Positions 53,913 through 63,809 of a DNA stretch of 64,000 nt are shown here, one piece after another; the first letter of the stretch is position 1; every line of letters starts with the position of its first letter. A program made the translations under genes and the position numbers. The notes below the pieces were generated by a model. It searched no databases and had not been told where the DNA came from. It saw only the letters and a list, made by a program, of their open reading frames with translations. The stretch is from Leptospira sp. WS39.C2 (GTDB taxonomy: Bacteria > Spirochaetota > Leptospiria > Leptospirales > Leptospiraceae), in assembly GCF_040833965.1 (NCBI RefSeq), contig NZ_CP162142.1, forward strand, positions 1,823,001 to 1,887,000, written 5' to 3'.

Positions 53913-55178
53913 ATGGCTGAAGACTACACTACTTACGCAAAGAACATTGCTATAAAAGCAAAAGAAGCAAGTCGAACTTTAAAGCGACTTACGACAAACC
54001 AAAAAAATATTGTCTTAGAAAAGTTTCAGTCTCTTTTACTTTCTAATGAAGCCTTGGTAATCGAAAAAAACCAAATCGATATAAAAAACGGCAAAGAAAA
54101 GGGATTAAGTGCTGCCATGATGGACCGCCTACTCCTCGATTCCAAAAGAATCAAAGGAATGGCAAAAAGTATCGAAGAAATTCGCAATTTACCAGACCCA
54201 GTTGGAGAAGTCGTACGAGGGACCATCCTGCCCAATGGTCTCGAACTCCTCACAAAACGAGTACCCATTGGTGTTGTGATGACCATCTTTGAATCAAGGC
54301 CAAACGTGATTGTGGATATAGCTTCTTTATCTTTTAAGTCGGGTAACGCTTGTATTTTACGCGGAGGGAGTGAAGCCTATCATTCCAATACCATTCTATC
54401 CTCTCTTTTCCACCAAGCAATTGAAGAATGCAAATTGCCAGGGGTAAAAAAAGAAGTAGTGAGTTTTGTGGACAATACAAACCGCGAAGCAATGCTTCCT
54501 TTTTTCCAATTCGAAGATTTGATTGATGTCATCGTTCCAAGAGGTGGCGAAGCTCTCATTCGTTTTGTTTCGGAGAATAGTAAAATTCCGGTCATCAAAC
54601 ACGATAAAGGTGTGACGAACTTATACCTTTCGAATCAGGCCAATCCGGAAATTGTTCTTCCTATTTTACTGAACTCAAAAACCCAACGACCTGGAGTATG
54701 TAACGCTTTAGAGAATTTATTCATCCATAAAGATTACCCAATCACAAAGGTTTTGATCAGTGAGTTAAAAACAAATGGAGTTCAAATTCTAGGAGATTCT
54801 TCCATCCATTCAATGGATCCAACGATCCCACTTGCGAAAGAAGAAGATTATGCTACAGAATTTTTAGACACAAGACTCAGTGTGAAAATAGTGAATTCAG
54901 TAGAAGAAGCCATGGATAATATACAAAACTATAGTTCTGGGCACACGGAATGTATCTTATCAGAAGATGTATCTGAGATCCAAACCTTCCAACAAGGACT
55001 TGATAGTGCTGCCATTTTTGTGAATTGTTCCACAAGGTTCCACGATGGTGGTGAATTTGGTTTAGGTGCCGAAGTGGGAATTTCCACTGGAAAACTCCAT
55101 GTGCGAGGACCAATGGGCCTCATCCACTTAACTACGACAACTACCTATGTTACAGGGAAAGGCCAAGTCAGAGGGTAA
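53913..55178 (+). CDS. proA: Glutamate-5-semialdehyde dehydrogenase (gamma-glutamyl phosphate reductase) ProA
   Basis: ProA reduces gamma-glutamyl phosphate to the semialdehyde with NADPH. The 421-residue aldehyde-dehydrogenase-fold protein has [46 protein letters not shown], the catalytic-Cys region [12 protein letters not shown], and the C-terminal [23 protein letters not shown]. It follows proB by three bases, and its stop is one base before the nadD start. Confidence 0.97.
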   Translation: MAEDYTTYAKNIAIKAKEASRTLKRLTTNQKNIVLEKFQSLLLSNEALVIEKNQIDIKNGKEKGLSAAMMDRLLLDSKRIKGMAKSIEEIRNLPDPVGEVVRGTILPNGLELLTKRVPIGVVMTIFESRPNVIVDIASLSFKSGNACILRGGSEAYHSNTILSSLFHQAIEECKLPGVKKEVVSFVDNTNREAMLPFFQFEDLIDVIVPRGGEALIRFVSENSKIPVIKHDKGVTNLYLSNQANPEIVLPILLNSKTQRPGVCNALENLFIHKDYPITKVLISELKTNGVQILGDSSIHSMDPTIPLAKEEDYATEFLDTRLSVKIVNSVEEAMDNIQNYSSGHTECILSEDVSEIQTFQQGLDSAAIFVNCSTRFHDGGEFGLGAEVGISTGKLHVRGPMGLIHLTTTTTYVTGKGQVRG

Positions 55179-55179
55179 C

Positions 55180-55791
55180 ATGGATGTGATTTTGTTTGGT
55201 GGGAGTTTTAATCCCCCTCACATTGGCCACAGGCACGTGATTTCAACGATTCAAAAGAAATTTCCAAATGGAAAACTATATATTTGTCCCAATTTTGTTT
55301 CCCCATTTAAATTAAATGGAAAAATATTTACAAAAGAAGAGATTTGGTCCCTTTGCCAAACAGAATTTAAATCATTTTTAGCAAATCAATCAAATCAAAT
55401 CGTACTTTGGGATGAAGAGATTAAAAAAGAAAATATCAGTTTTACAATAGATACAATCCAAAGTTTAAAAACTTTGGAGCCTAACAAACCCATTTGTCTT
55501 GTTATCGGTGAGGATAATATAGATAAATTTAACGAATGGAAATCCTACAAAGAGATTTTAGAAGGTATTTCTAATTTAATAATTGTCAGGCGAAAAACAG
55601 AATTTCCACTTCCTATCAAATGTCCAGAATATATCGACAAATCTAAGTTTTTGGTTTTGGACAATCCGATAGTGGTGATGAGTAGCAGTGAACTCCGAAA
55701 CCATCTCGATATAGAAAACGTGAAAGATTCTATTTTACCTGAAACAAAATCACTATTGATATCAATTTTAGAAAAAAACAATAAAACCTAG
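55180..55791 (+). CDS. nadD: Nicotinate-nucleotide adenylyltransferase NadD
   Basis: NadD adenylates nicotinic acid mononucleotide in NAD synthesis. Start at ATG 55180, with AGAGGG just upstream inside the proA end; an earlier in-frame start lies within proA and is unlikely. The 203-residue protein has DVILFGGSFNPPHIGHRHVI (HxGH motif), then LVIGEDNIDKFNEW, LIIVRRK and MSSSELRNHL near the C-terminus. It opens the nadD-yqeK-LCP-like-rsfS group, an order common in many bacteria. Confidence 0.95.
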   Translation: MDVILFGGSFNPPHIGHRHVISTIQKKFPNGKLYICPNFVSPFKLNGKIFTKEEIWSLCQTEFKSFLANQSNQIVLWDEEIKKENISFTIDTIQSLKTLEPNKPICLVIGEDNIDKFNEWKSYKEILEGISNLIIVRRKTEFPLPIKCPEYIDKSKFLVLDNPIVVMSSSELRNHLDIENVKDSILPETKSLLISILEKNNKT

Positions 55792-55802
55792 AATATTTGT
55801 AT

Positions 55803-56408
55803 ATGGAAGAATTTAAAATCAAATCAATAGAGGAATGGATTCAATTTTTCAAAGTCGAAGTACCAAAACATGTAACGGAAACTAGGTGGGAACATATCCT
55901 TCGTGTAGCAAATTTAGCCGAATCACTTGCAGTTTCTCATTCTTATCCAAATCCGAAAAAAGCATATCTCGCAGGATTATGCCATGACATAACAAAACAG
56001 AAAAAAAAAGAAATTCATGAAGAATTGTTCTCTGAGTATTCCTTAGATGTCACAGGTGTCCCTTTCCAAGCATATCATGCCTACTCAGCACCTTTGTTTT
56101 TAAAAAAGAATTTTGGATTTTATGATTTGGAAATCCAGTCGGCCATACAAAACCATACACTTGGAAATTTAAAGCCTGTTTTTTTTGACCAAATTCTCTA
56201 TGCAGCTGATTTTTTAGGATCGGATTATTGCCAACGATTATCCGAGTTAAAAGAATGGATTCAAAAAACGAAGGAAAACTTATACTTTGGAATTTTTATG
56301 AAAGCATTCCAAACCATTTCCTTTCTTATGGAAAAAAAAGAATCCATTCATCCCCATACATTTTATACTTACAATAATGCACAACAATCCTTAAAGGAAA
56401 TGAATTAG
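55803..56408 (+). CDS. yqeK: HD-domain phosphohydrolase, YqeK-like
   Basis: The 201-residue protein, from ATG 55803, has the HD-type metal motif RWEHILRVANLAESLA then YLAGLCHDITKQ, with later AYHAYSAPLFL and IQNHTLGN histidines. This matches YqeK, a diadenosine tetraphosphate (Ap4A) hydrolase giving two ADP, usually encoded next to nadD as here. A TTG six bases earlier is an alternative start. No clear ribosome-binding site is visible; translation may continue from nadD, whose stop lies 11 bases upstream. Confidence 0.88.
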   Translation: MEEFKIKSIEEWIQFFKVEVPKHVTETRWEHILRVANLAESLAVSHSYPNPKKAYLAGLCHDITKQKKKEIHEELFSEYSLDVTGVPFQAYHAYSAPLFLKKNFGFYDLEIQSAIQNHTLGNLKPVFFDQILYAADFLGSDYCQRLSELKEWIQKTKENLYFGIFMKAFQTISFLMEKKESIHPHTFYTYNNAQQSLKEMN

Positions 56409-57566
56409 ATGTTACGCGAAACCCCACAAAAACAACCAATCCCTGCCAAAACACTTTTGATCGTAGCAGGTTCATTTTTTTTATTTGCTCTGCTCTTTTT
56501 AATTTTTAAATCAAAAACAGGTTTCTCACTTGATCAAAAATTTTCACAAAGCAAACGAATGCCGATCCTATTTTCCGTATTAGGAGAAAAGGACGAATAT
56601 TTGTTTTCTTTATATGCTGAATTTTATCCAAATGAAAAAAAAGCCGCCCTCTTTTTTGTGAATCCCAAAACTAGTTTTGATGATGGCGAAAAATCCTTAA
56701 AAGAAAAAGGAAGTTCTGCCCCCTCTTACGTTGAATCTGTATTGGAAGACACATTAGATTCGAGTATCCCTTTTAAGATAGTTTGGACAAAAGAACAATT
56801 CCAAAATTGGATTAATTTACTTGGCGGACTTCATTTATTTTTTGAACCCAAATCACTCCACCTAACAAAAAATTACTTACGAAACAAAGAATCCTATATT
56901 TTAGATGGCGAAGATTGTTTTGATTGGATGAGTTCTCTTGCTGATGAATCTATGATTTCTTATTTTCGAAGATTAGAAATTCAAGAAACTGTTTTTCTAA
57001 CTTTATTTGAATCAATACATGAAAAAAGAGACCAAATTGGGAAACAAAAAGTTTCTTACCTACATAGCCAAATGACAACAAACCTTTCTACCAAAGAATG
57101 GGAAACATTGTTTGATTTTCTGAAGAAAGAAAAAATCCAATTTGGAGTTTCTGAGGTGCCAGGGGAACCTGTCCTTCGTCAGAAATTCAAGGACCAAATC
57201 TTAAAAGCAAATGAAGAAACTGTGAAAGTTGCTTTTTATAAATTCTCAAGTGAACTTAGATCACCATCATTTGGTGAAGCGGAAAGAGCAAGGATTGAAG
57301 TCTTAAATGGAACCCCAAAAAATGGACTTGCCAGATATGGGAAAGTATTACTCAATGATAAGGGTCTGAAAGTTCTCACCGTTGACAATGCTTGGGATTC
57401 GAATTTTAAATCCACAGTGATTCTAAATCGGTCCGGAAATACTCATTATACAGATTTAATTTCTGAAACTTTCCAGGGTAGAAAGGTATTCTTTTCATTA
57501 CGAAAAGATTTGGGCCTTGATGCCACTGTGATTCTCGGAGAAGACTTTCAAAATTCCAAGGATTAA
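56409..57566 (+). CDS. Membrane-anchored LCP-like protein with LytR C-terminal domain
   Basis: A 385-residue protein with one N-terminal anchor helix (LLIVAGSFFLFALLFLIF). A region at about 45-215 follows the LytR-CpsA-Psr layout in outline (FQNWINLLGGLHLFF recalls the f..lvd.lGGV strand; YFRRLEIQETVF the late Arg/Gln helix). The usual LCP catalytic arginines and the IPRDT motif are not evident. The C-terminal segment about 300-385 (ARIEVLNGTPKNGLARYGKVLL, then AWDSNFKSTVILNR) is a good LytR_C domain. LCP enzymes attach glycopolymers to peptidoglycan; this one may only bind. It directly abuts yqeK and precedes rsfS by one base, where many bacteria also have a LytR-type gene. Confidence 0.75.
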   Translation: MLRETPQKQPIPAKTLLIVAGSFFLFALLFLIFKSKTGFSLDQKFSQSKRMPILFSVLGEKDEYLFSLYAEFYPNEKKAALFFVNPKTSFDDGEKSLKEKGSSAPSYVESVLEDTLDSSIPFKIVWTKEQFQNWINLLGGLHLFFEPKSLHLTKNYLRNKESYILDGEDCFDWMSSLADESMISYFRRLEIQETVFLTLFESIHEKRDQIGKQKVSYLHSQMTTNLSTKEWETLFDFLKKEKIQFGVSEVPGEPVLRQKFKDQILKANEETVKVAFYKFSSELRSPSFGEAERARIEVLNGTPKNGLARYGKVLLNDKGLKVLTVDNAWDSNFKSTVILNRSGNTHYTDLISETFQGRKVFFSLRKDLGLDATVILGEDFQNSKD

Positions 57567-57567
57567 A

Positions 57568-57933
57568 ATGCCAAACATTAGTACTGAAACATTCGAACAT
57601 TTAAAAAAAATAAAACAGACGTTAATTGAGAAAAAATGTGAAAATATTCAATTTTTAGATCTTAAAGACGTTCATTCCTATTTATCTTTGTTTGTCATTG
57701 CCACTGTGAAAACGGAAACACAAGGCAGATCTTGTGCCAAAGACATTGATAAATACATGAAACCATTAAAACTTGCAGTGAAACGTCAAAATTTCGCTGA
57801 TTTACCAAAGGATGCAACAGGTTGGATCCTTCTCGATTATGGTGAAATTTGTGTACACATAATGACCGATGAAATGCGTAACTACTATTCTTTAGATCGA
57901 CTTTGGGGTGATGCCTCTCCTATTGAATTATAA
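57568..57933 (+). CDS. rsfS: Ribosomal silencing factor RsfS
   Basis: A 121-residue RsfS/Iojap protein, which binds bL14 and blocks subunit joining when nutrients are low. Family signs: [20 protein letters not shown], the basic DIDKYMK segment, and C-terminal [32 protein letters not shown], nearly the consensus. It follows the LCP-like gene by one base, and its last 14 bases overlap the end of the convergent DUF255 gene. Confidence 0.94.
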   Translation: MPNISTETFEHLKKIKQTLIEKKCENIQFLDLKDVHSYLSLFVIATVKTETQGRSCAKDIDKYMKPLKLAVKRQNFADLPKDATGWILLDYGEICVHIMTDEMRNYYSLDRLWGDASPIEL

Positions 57934-59992
57934 GTTTTAAGGCTTCTTCCCAAGTATCTTTGGGAAGTTCACAATGAAAGTTTTGGCAAACATAGTAACG
58001 AATTCCATTTCCAGCATCTCGGCCTTGTAATAATTTCAATTCAGTTTCCAAAGACTTACAAACTTTTTCTTCCAAAACAATCCAAACCAAAGCAGGGTCT
58101 TTCAATTGGCTTAAATTTTGCCTAATTTTTGCAACTTCATCAACTGACTTGTTTTTATATACAACCACAACTTCTTTTGTTGGAGTTTGAAACTTTTGAA
58201 AAGCTGCTAACATTGACGGGTAACTCAATGAGTTTTGTGTGAGTTCTGGTAAAAAATAAGAAAAAATCGAATTGGCTTTTTTTTCTAATTTTCCATCCAA
58301 ATATCCCATTGAATTTAGAAAATAAAATACATGTAAGATGGTAGAATTGCCAGATGGTTCAACCCCATCATAACCTTCAATGCTTCGAACGATTAGGTCT
58401 TCGTTTCCTTCATAAGATTCAAAGTATGGTCCTACATCAGATAAAAAATGGGAATCTAAATACAAAAACACTTTTTGTGCATTTTGAAAGTATTGAATAT
58501 CTCCATCCAACTGAAACAAACGAAGTGATACCCAAATAAACTCTGCATAATCAGGCAATGTACCGTTGTATTTAGTTTCACCATCCCGAAACCTTCGTAA
58601 GATAGAACCATCATCTTGCACCAAAAATTTTAGAAGGAATTGGTATACTCCTTTTGATTGATTCAGATATTCGTGATTTCCCGTTGCTTCAAAGCTACAG
58701 AGAAGCGCTCGGATCCACAAACAATTCCATGAAGTTAAAACTTTATCATCTCGTAAGGGACGGATTCGTTTGTTTCGAACTTGCAACAGGACTTCTTTTG
58801 ATTTTGTTAGTTTGGATTTAAATTCCTCTTTGTAATGGATGCCATCTAAATATGGGTTTTTTCCTTTAAAATAGACATTTAGTATGTTCTGATTGTGTTC
58901 AAAATTTCCTTCTTCGGTTACGTTCCAGAAACCAAGAATTTCTTCATCTGAAACCAAAGTGCGGATCTCTTCTTCTTTCCAAACATAAAACTTCCCTTCT
59001 TCCCCTTCGGAATCCGCATCTTCTGCACTAGCAATCCCACCAAGTTCTAAAAGCATGTCCCTTTGGACATATTGGATAATTTCGTTTAAGGAATCTAAAA
59101 AGAATACTTCATTTGTGATCTGGTATAACCTTGCTAATGTTTCAACAAACAATGAATTGTCGTACAACATCTTTTCGAAATGGGGAACTAACCACTCGTG
59201 GTCAGTCGCATAACGGCAAATTCCACCTCCAATTTGGTCATAAATTCCGCCAGACTTCATAGCGAATGCTGTATTAAACGCCATTTCTAGTGCTCGGTTA
59301 TCTTTATGGATTAGATAAAAATCCAAAAGAAAATTTAAAGCCATACTGGGAGGAAATTTATTCACCGAATTGGTTTTAAATCCAAAAAGGTCTTTATCAT
59401 ACACCTGTAGGTAACGATTAAAATTTTGAATGAGGATTTCATTTCCAGGAACCTGTCCTGGATTTGTTCTTGTTTCGTTTTCTTTTAGGTATATGGTGAG
59501 ATCTTTTGCAGCTTGTAAAAGTTCATCTTTTTGGTTTACCCAGGCTTGGTTTACTAATTTTAAAACTTCTTTAAAACTTCGTTTTCCATATCGGTTTTCA
59601 GGCGGAAAATAAGTTCCACCGAGAATAGGTTCCTTTTCTGGAGTGAGGAACATATTGAGTGGCCAACCTCCTTGGGTTCCCATTGCATGTAATGCATCCA
59701 TATAAATTTTATCTATGTCCGGACGTTCTTCCCTGTCTAACTTGATGCATACAAAATCTCGGTTTAACACTTCCGCAGTGGACTCGTCTTCGAAGGATTC
59801 GCGTTCCATCACATGGCACCAATGACAAGTGGAATAACCTATGGATAAAAGGATGACTTTGTCTTCATTTTTTGCCTTTTCAAAGGCTTCCATTCCCCAA
59901 GGAAACCAATCCACAGGGTTGTGTGCATGTTGTAACAAATAAGGACTTTTTTCATGAACCAAACGATTCGGTTTTTTAGACAAATTTGCCAC
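57920..59992 (-). CDS. Thioredoxin-like DUF255 / YyaL-type protein
   Basis: A 690-residue protein of the YyaL/SSP411 family. The N-terminal thioredoxin-like domain (about 1-165) begins [25 protein letters not shown] and carries the CxxC active site in [18 protein letters not shown]. The remainder is an alpha/alpha-barrel glycoside-like region ([34 protein letters not shown], then [18 protein letters not shown], and DDKVLTSWN). The family's reaction is not firmly known; proposals include redox and sugar epimerase-like roles. The start is ATG 59992 and the gene is monocistronic, convergent on rsfS with a 14-base overlap. Confidence 0.92.
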   Translation of the reverse strand: MANLSKKPNRLVHEKSPYLLQHAHNPVDWFPWGMEAFEKAKNEDKVILLSIGYSTCHWCHVMERESFEDESTAEVLNRDFVCIKLDREERPDIDKIYMDALHAMGTQGGWPLNMFLTPEKEPILGGTYFPPENRYGKRSFKEVLKLVNQAWVNQKDELLQAAKDLTIYLKENETRTNPGQVPGNEILIQNFNRYLQVYDKDLFGFKTNSVNKFPPSMALNFLLDFYLIHKDNRALEMAFNTAFAMKSGGIYDQIGGGICRYATDHEWLVPHFEKMLYDNSLFVETLARLYQITNEVFFLDSLNEIIQYVQRDMLLELGGIASAEDADSEGEEGKFYVWKEEEIRTLVSDEEILGFWNVTEEGNFEHNQNILNVYFKGKNPYLDGIHYKEEFKSKLTKSKEVLLQVRNKRIRPLRDDKVLTSWNCLWIRALLCSFEATGNHEYLNQSKGVYQFLLKFLVQDDGSILRRFRDGETKYNGTLPDYAEFIWVSLRLFQLDGDIQYFQNAQKVFLYLDSHFLSDVGPYFESYEGNEDLIVRSIEGYDGVEPSGNSTILHVFYFLNSMGYLDGKLEKKANSIFSYFLPELTQNSLSYPSMLAAFQKFQTPTKEVVVVYKNKSVDEVAKIRQNLSQLKDPALVWIVLEEKVCKSLETELKLLQGRDAGNGIRYYVCQNFHCELPKDTWEEALKLIIQ

Positions 59993-60100
59993 AATGTTCT
60001 CCCAGAAAAGAAGCTTTCCAGGCCAAGCTTTTTACATTTTCGGTTGATTGACAACATTGATTTTTTCATCTTGTTCCTGTAAGGGGTTTTAAAGTTTACA

Positions 60101-61792
60101 TTGAATAGTCAAAATTTTTACCCCAAACGTATTTTCACAAATTCTCGAAAGTTGACCAGCTGGTTAATATCTTTGAGTTTACTTTCTCTCCCCATTTTTG
60201 CTGATACAGACTTTGATGACGATATCAAACGGATGCAACTTGCGCAGTGGGAAAATGGTGACGTTATCCCAGAACCTATGCAAGGTCCTGGACCTAAAAA
60301 ACTTAGATTGTCGATTGCCCAAGCAATTGAGCAAGTCATTGAAAACAATACCATTGTACAAAATGCCAAACTAGAGATTGTCAAGGCAGACAGCCCAGAA
60401 TGGAAAAATGAGTCTAAATACGCTTGGAAGGCTCTGGCAAGTATCCAATCTGCAAAACAATTATTGCCAAATAACAGAAATAACGTTTTCCAGGGAACCA
60501 TTCGGACCCAAGACAAAATTTCAGCGGGAATAGAAAAACAATTCAAAACCGGGACTTATTTTAAGACTGAAATCAGTACAATTCGTTTTGACGTAAACGC
60601 ATTTGAAAATCCAGACCCAGCTACGGCAGGTTTTGCGAGTCTACTTGCGGCACCTCCTATGTATACGGGAGCAGTTTCTGCAACTTTATCCCAAGAACTT
60701 TTAAAATATGGGTTTGGAAAAAACGAAGAAGAAAAGGAAAAATTATTAAAAAACCAAACACTTCTTGTACGTGAAAATTACATCAATATCCTCACCCAAC
60801 TTGTTGTCAAAATCCTCGTTGATTATTGGTCACTCAGCATTGTTGATTCTAGGATCGCAACTTATGAAAAAGTATCAAAAAATACGGAAGAAATCAGAAG
60901 GTTAACTCTAAGAAAAACAGGACTTGGTCTTTCCGAAGGTTTTGAAGTAAACCAATGGAACCAAGCCTATCTCAAAACACAGTCTCTTCTAGAAAAAGCT
61001 AAAGTTGATCGCATTGAAGCGGAAAGAAACTTGATTCGAATTTTGAATGTTGATACATCATCTTCCATCGAAGGGGTCACTGATTTAAGCGAAACACTTC
61101 CAACTGGTATTGATCTAAAATCAGACATTCAATATGCATTGGCACATAGGACAGATTATTTACTCCTCAAACGAGAACGTGAAATTGCAAAACTAACTCT
61201 CAATACAGCTTTAGCAGAAGATGATCCTTCTTTACTTGCTACTGTAACATATAGTTCCATTGGTCAAAACTTTTTATCACCACAAGAAAACTTCATCGCA
61301 AGGCAAAGAGGAATCACTTCTTTCATGTATCCTCAGATAACCGCTGAACTCAAGATGTCTTATCCTCTATGGGATTTAGGAATCAAAGCGGCAATTCGCG
61401 ATGCAGAGACCAATTTAAAAGTAAACGAATTAAAGATCCAAAACCTAGAACAAGAAATTGAACAAGAAATTGCCATAAGGCATGAGGCATTGGTGGCAAG
61501 CCATGCCCTTCTCAAAGATTTACAAAAAACAAAAAGAGAAACAGAAATTTTCTATAATGGGCTTATGGAACGATTTAGACAAGGTCGTTATACTGCTGTT
61601 AACGTAAAAAATGCACTAGATAGCTTAGCAAATACGGAACTTGCTGTCACTCAGGCAAAAATCAATTTTAACATCAACCTTGTCAGATATGAATTGGCCA
61701 AAAATTCACTTTTTGAAAAGTATGGGTTAGATTTGTACTCAATTTTGGAAGAAGTTGAAAAACGTGCAAAACTTGAAACTGATAAACTATGA
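60101..61792 (+). CDS. TolC-family outer membrane efflux/secretion channel
   Basis: The 563-residue protein starts at TTG (TAAGGGG lies about 15 bases upstream) with a basic, hydrophobic signal peptide ending near LPIFA. The mature part has the TolC pattern of two outer-membrane-efflux repeats: [23 protein letters not shown] near 65; [21 protein letters not shown] and long periplasmic helices around 215-310; then [19 protein letters not shown] and a second helical half with [16 protein letters not shown] and [17 protein letters not shown]. It would trimerise into an outer membrane duct for tripartite pumps or type I secretion. No inner membrane pump or adaptor is adjacent. It overlaps the next gene by four bases. 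Confidence 0.9.
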   Translation: MNSQNFYPKRIFTNSRKLTSWLISLSLLSLPIFADTDFDDDIKRMQLAQWENGDVIPEPMQGPGPKKLRLSIAQAIEQVIENNTIVQNAKLEIVKADSPEWKNESKYAWKALASIQSAKQLLPNNRNNVFQGTIRTQDKISAGIEKQFKTGTYFKTEISTIRFDVNAFENPDPATAGFASLLAAPPMYTGAVSATLSQELLKYGFGKNEEEKEKLLKNQTLLVRENYINILTQLVVKILVDYWSLSIVDSRIATYEKVSKNTEEIRRLTLRKTGLGLSEGFEVNQWNQAYLKTQSLLEKAKVDRIEAERNLIRILNVDTSSSIEGVTDLSETLPTGIDLKSDIQYALAHRTDYLLLKREREIAKLTLNTALAEDDPSLLATVTYSSIGQNFLSPQENFIARQRGITSFMYPQITAELKMSYPLWDLGIKAAIRDAETNLKVNELKIQNLEQEIEQEIAIRHEALVASHALLKDLQKTKRETEIFYNGLMERFRQGRYTAVNVKNALDSLANTELAVTQAKINFNINLVRYELAKNSLFEKYGLDLYSILEEVEKRAKLETDKL

Positions 61793-62967
61793 AATCACTT
61801 CCAACACATAGAAAAGAGGAAATGGTTCTTTATCGGAGGACCTTCCACCAAAACCCAGAACTAAAATACGAAGAAAAAGAAACTGCCAATTTTGCAAAAT
61901 CTCACTTAGAATCCCTCGGTTTCCAAGTAGAAGACGGGATTGCGGAAACGGGACTTGTGGCTTTATTTGACTCTGGTATCCCAGGCAAAACGATTTTGGT
62001 TCGTGCCGATATGGATGCCTTACCCATACACGAAGAAAACTCCCATACATACAAAAGTCGAAATGAAGGTAAAATGCATGCTTGTGGTCATGATGGGCAT
62101 ACGAGTATCTTACTTGCCTTATCTTCTGATCTAAAAAAAGATTTTTCAAATTTTGTACCAAAAGGTCGGGTTTTACTTTGTTTCCAACCAGCCGAAGAAG
62201 GTGGATCTGGAGCTGACCGGATGATAGAATCTGGGATATTAGACCGTTATCAAGTGGATGCTGTTTTTGCTCTCCATGTTTGGAACCATATAGATTTAGG
62301 TAAAGTGGGCGTTGTCAATGGAACCATGATGGCATCAGTAGATGAATTTAAAATCACTGTAGAAGGCAAATCTGGGCATGGCGCTATGCCACAACACACA
62401 GTTGATCCTATCTTAGTTGGTAGCCATTTAGTAACTGCATTACAAACATTAGTTTCTAGAAATGTGGATCCTTTGGAGCCATGTGTTGTAACCGTAGGTT
62501 CTTTCCATTCAGGAAATGCATTCAATGTAATACCGGAAACAGCTGTTTTGCAAGGAACAGTTAGAACCTATTCCAAATCTGTTTACGAATTCATTCCAGA
62601 CAGGATGAAACAATTAGTGGAACAAGTTGGTAGTGGATTTGGAGCAAATATCAAATTTGATTACAAACGAATTGATAAACCAACGATCAACGATCCAATC
62701 ATGGCGGATGTGGTAAGAAAAGCAGCCGTGGAAGTTCTAGGAGACAATTGTCTAACAGAAGAAAATACAAGAACCATGGGTGGAGAAGATTTTTCTGCCT
62801 TTTTAATGCAAAAACCAGGTTGTTATTTCTTCATTGGATCCAGGAATGAAAAAAAAGGTTTTGTCCACCCTCACCACAGTTCCTTTTTCGATTTTGATGA
62901 GGATGCACTTCCCATTGGACTTGCTGTGATGGAAAAAGTCATACACACTTACCTCCAAGATTTTTAA
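61789..62967 (+). CDS. M20-family metal-dependent amidohydrolase
   Basis: A 392-residue member of the M20D/hippurate-hydrolase group that cleaves N-acyl or aminoacyl bonds. Metal-binding motifs: [51 protein letters not shown], and the late [10 protein letters not shown] and [15 protein letters not shown]. The dimerisation domain ([20 protein letters not shown]) is intact. Substrate is unknown; peptide, indole-acetyl or N-acetyl amino-acid amides are family options. Its ATG overlaps the TolC stop (ATGA), so the two are co-translated, an unusual partnership. Confidence 0.92.
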   Translation: MKSLPTHRKEEMVLYRRTFHQNPELKYEEKETANFAKSHLESLGFQVEDGIAETGLVALFDSGIPGKTILVRADMDALPIHEENSHTYKSRNEGKMHACGHDGHTSILLALSSDLKKDFSNFVPKGRVLLCFQPAEEGGSGADRMIESGILDRYQVDAVFALHVWNHIDLGKVGVVNGTMMASVDEFKITVEGKSGHGAMPQHTVDPILVGSHLVTALQTLVSRNVDPLEPCVVTVGSFHSGNAFNVIPETAVLQGTVRTYSKSVYEFIPDRMKQLVEQVGSGFGANIKFDYKRIDKPTINDPIMADVVRKAAVEVLGDNCLTEENTRTMGGEDFSAFLMQKPGCYFFIGSRNEKKGFVHPHHSSFFDFDEDALPIGLAVMEKVIHTYLQDF

Positions 62968-63001
62968 TCAAATTCTCCTTGCTTAATTTAATACGTTTCA
63001 T

Positions 63002-63023
63002 ATTAGTTAGACATCTAACCAAT
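63002..63023. promoter_or_regulatory. Palindromic operator candidate upstream of the crotonase-family gene
   Basis: Arms ATTAGTTAGA (63002-63011) and TCTAACCAAT (63014-63023) match at nine of ten positions around a CA centre; the inner GTTAGA/TCTAAC is perfect. A possible promoter (TTGCTT at 62979-62984, TATTAG at 63001-63006, 16-base spacer) overlaps it, so a bound repressor would block transcription. The size and TTAG..CTAA style fit MarR-family sites, and a MarR-type gene lies at 63810. Confidence 0.55.
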
Positions 63024-63034
63024 TAGAGGGAATT

Positions 63035-63793
63035 ATGATTAGTTTCGAACTAAATGATGGAATCGGAATGATTAACCTTTCGATCAATGATAAGAACAGT
63101 TTTTCAAATGAATCGTTTTTGGCCTTAAAAAAGGCAATCCAACAAGCAAAAGAATCCAATGCAAAAGTTGTTGTACTGAGAAGCGGGTCAGTTGGATCAT
63201 TTTCGTTAGGTCTTGATTTAACAACTGTGAGTACGATGGATATGTCAAAAGACCTTGCTCCATTTTTAGAATTATTTTATCACAATCTAACTGAACTTTA
63301 CCAACTTCCAATGCCTACAATCGCAGAAGTATCTGGTCATGCTTTAGGTTATGGAGCAATGTTAGCTCTAGTTTGTGATTATCGTTTTGTTACCTCTGAA
63401 ATACGATTTGGATTACCTGAGGTAAAAATAGGAATCCAAGTTCCTTCTTTCATATATGCACTTATGGGAGAAGCAGTGGGATACGATGTTGCAAAACGAC
63501 ATGTATTGCTTGGTGATGCTTTTAAAGCGAAGGAAATGCCTTCCCTCTTTGAAGAAATAACAGAAACAGAGGAAGACCTGAAGAAAAAGTCTAAGTCACT
63601 CCAAACAAAGTTAAAAAAGAATTCTAATTCAGCAATGAAAGATACAAAAAAAGGAATTTTAAATGTACATAAACCTTTGTTAGATCTTGTAAAAGATGAC
63701 GTGAAAAATACAATTAGTAGCATCCAATCACCTGATGCAAAAGAAGGTATTTCTGCATCAGTAGAAGTGAGAAGACCAGTATTTACTTCTTAA
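63035..63793 (+). CDS. Enoyl-CoA hydratase/isomerase (crotonase) family protein
   Basis: A 252-residue crotonase-fold protein. The first oxyanion-hole segment reads GSFSLGLDLTTV and the second SGHALGYGAMLALVCDYRF. The first catalytic Glu of hydratases (in GGGCEL) is replaced by Met, while the second is kept (FGLPEVKIGI), as in isomerase-type members. It may therefore isomerise or hydrolyse an acyl-CoA rather than hydrate it. The C-terminal part (KKKSKSLQTKLKK) is lysine-rich. GAGGG precedes the ATG by six bases. A palindrome lies directly upstream and a convergent MarR-type gene ends 16 bases downstream. Confidence 0.9.
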   Translation: MISFELNDGIGMINLSINDKNSFSNESFLALKKAIQQAKESNAKVVVLRSGSVGSFSLGLDLTTVSTMDMSKDLAPFLELFYHNLTELYQLPMPTIAEVSGHALGYGAMLALVCDYRFVTSEIRFGLPEVKIGIQVPSFIYALMGEAVGYDVAKRHVLLGDAFKAKEMPSLFEEITETEEDLKKKSKSLQTKLKKNSNSAMKDTKKGILNVHKPLLDLVKDDVKNTISSIQSPDAKEGISASVEVRRPVFTS

Positions 63794-63809
63794 AACTTTA
63801 ATTCTAAAT

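Noticed and set aside
60048..60053. TTGACA upstream of the TolC gene
   Set aside because: The sequence 17 bases on (TTGTTC) is not a -10 box; too weak to annotate.
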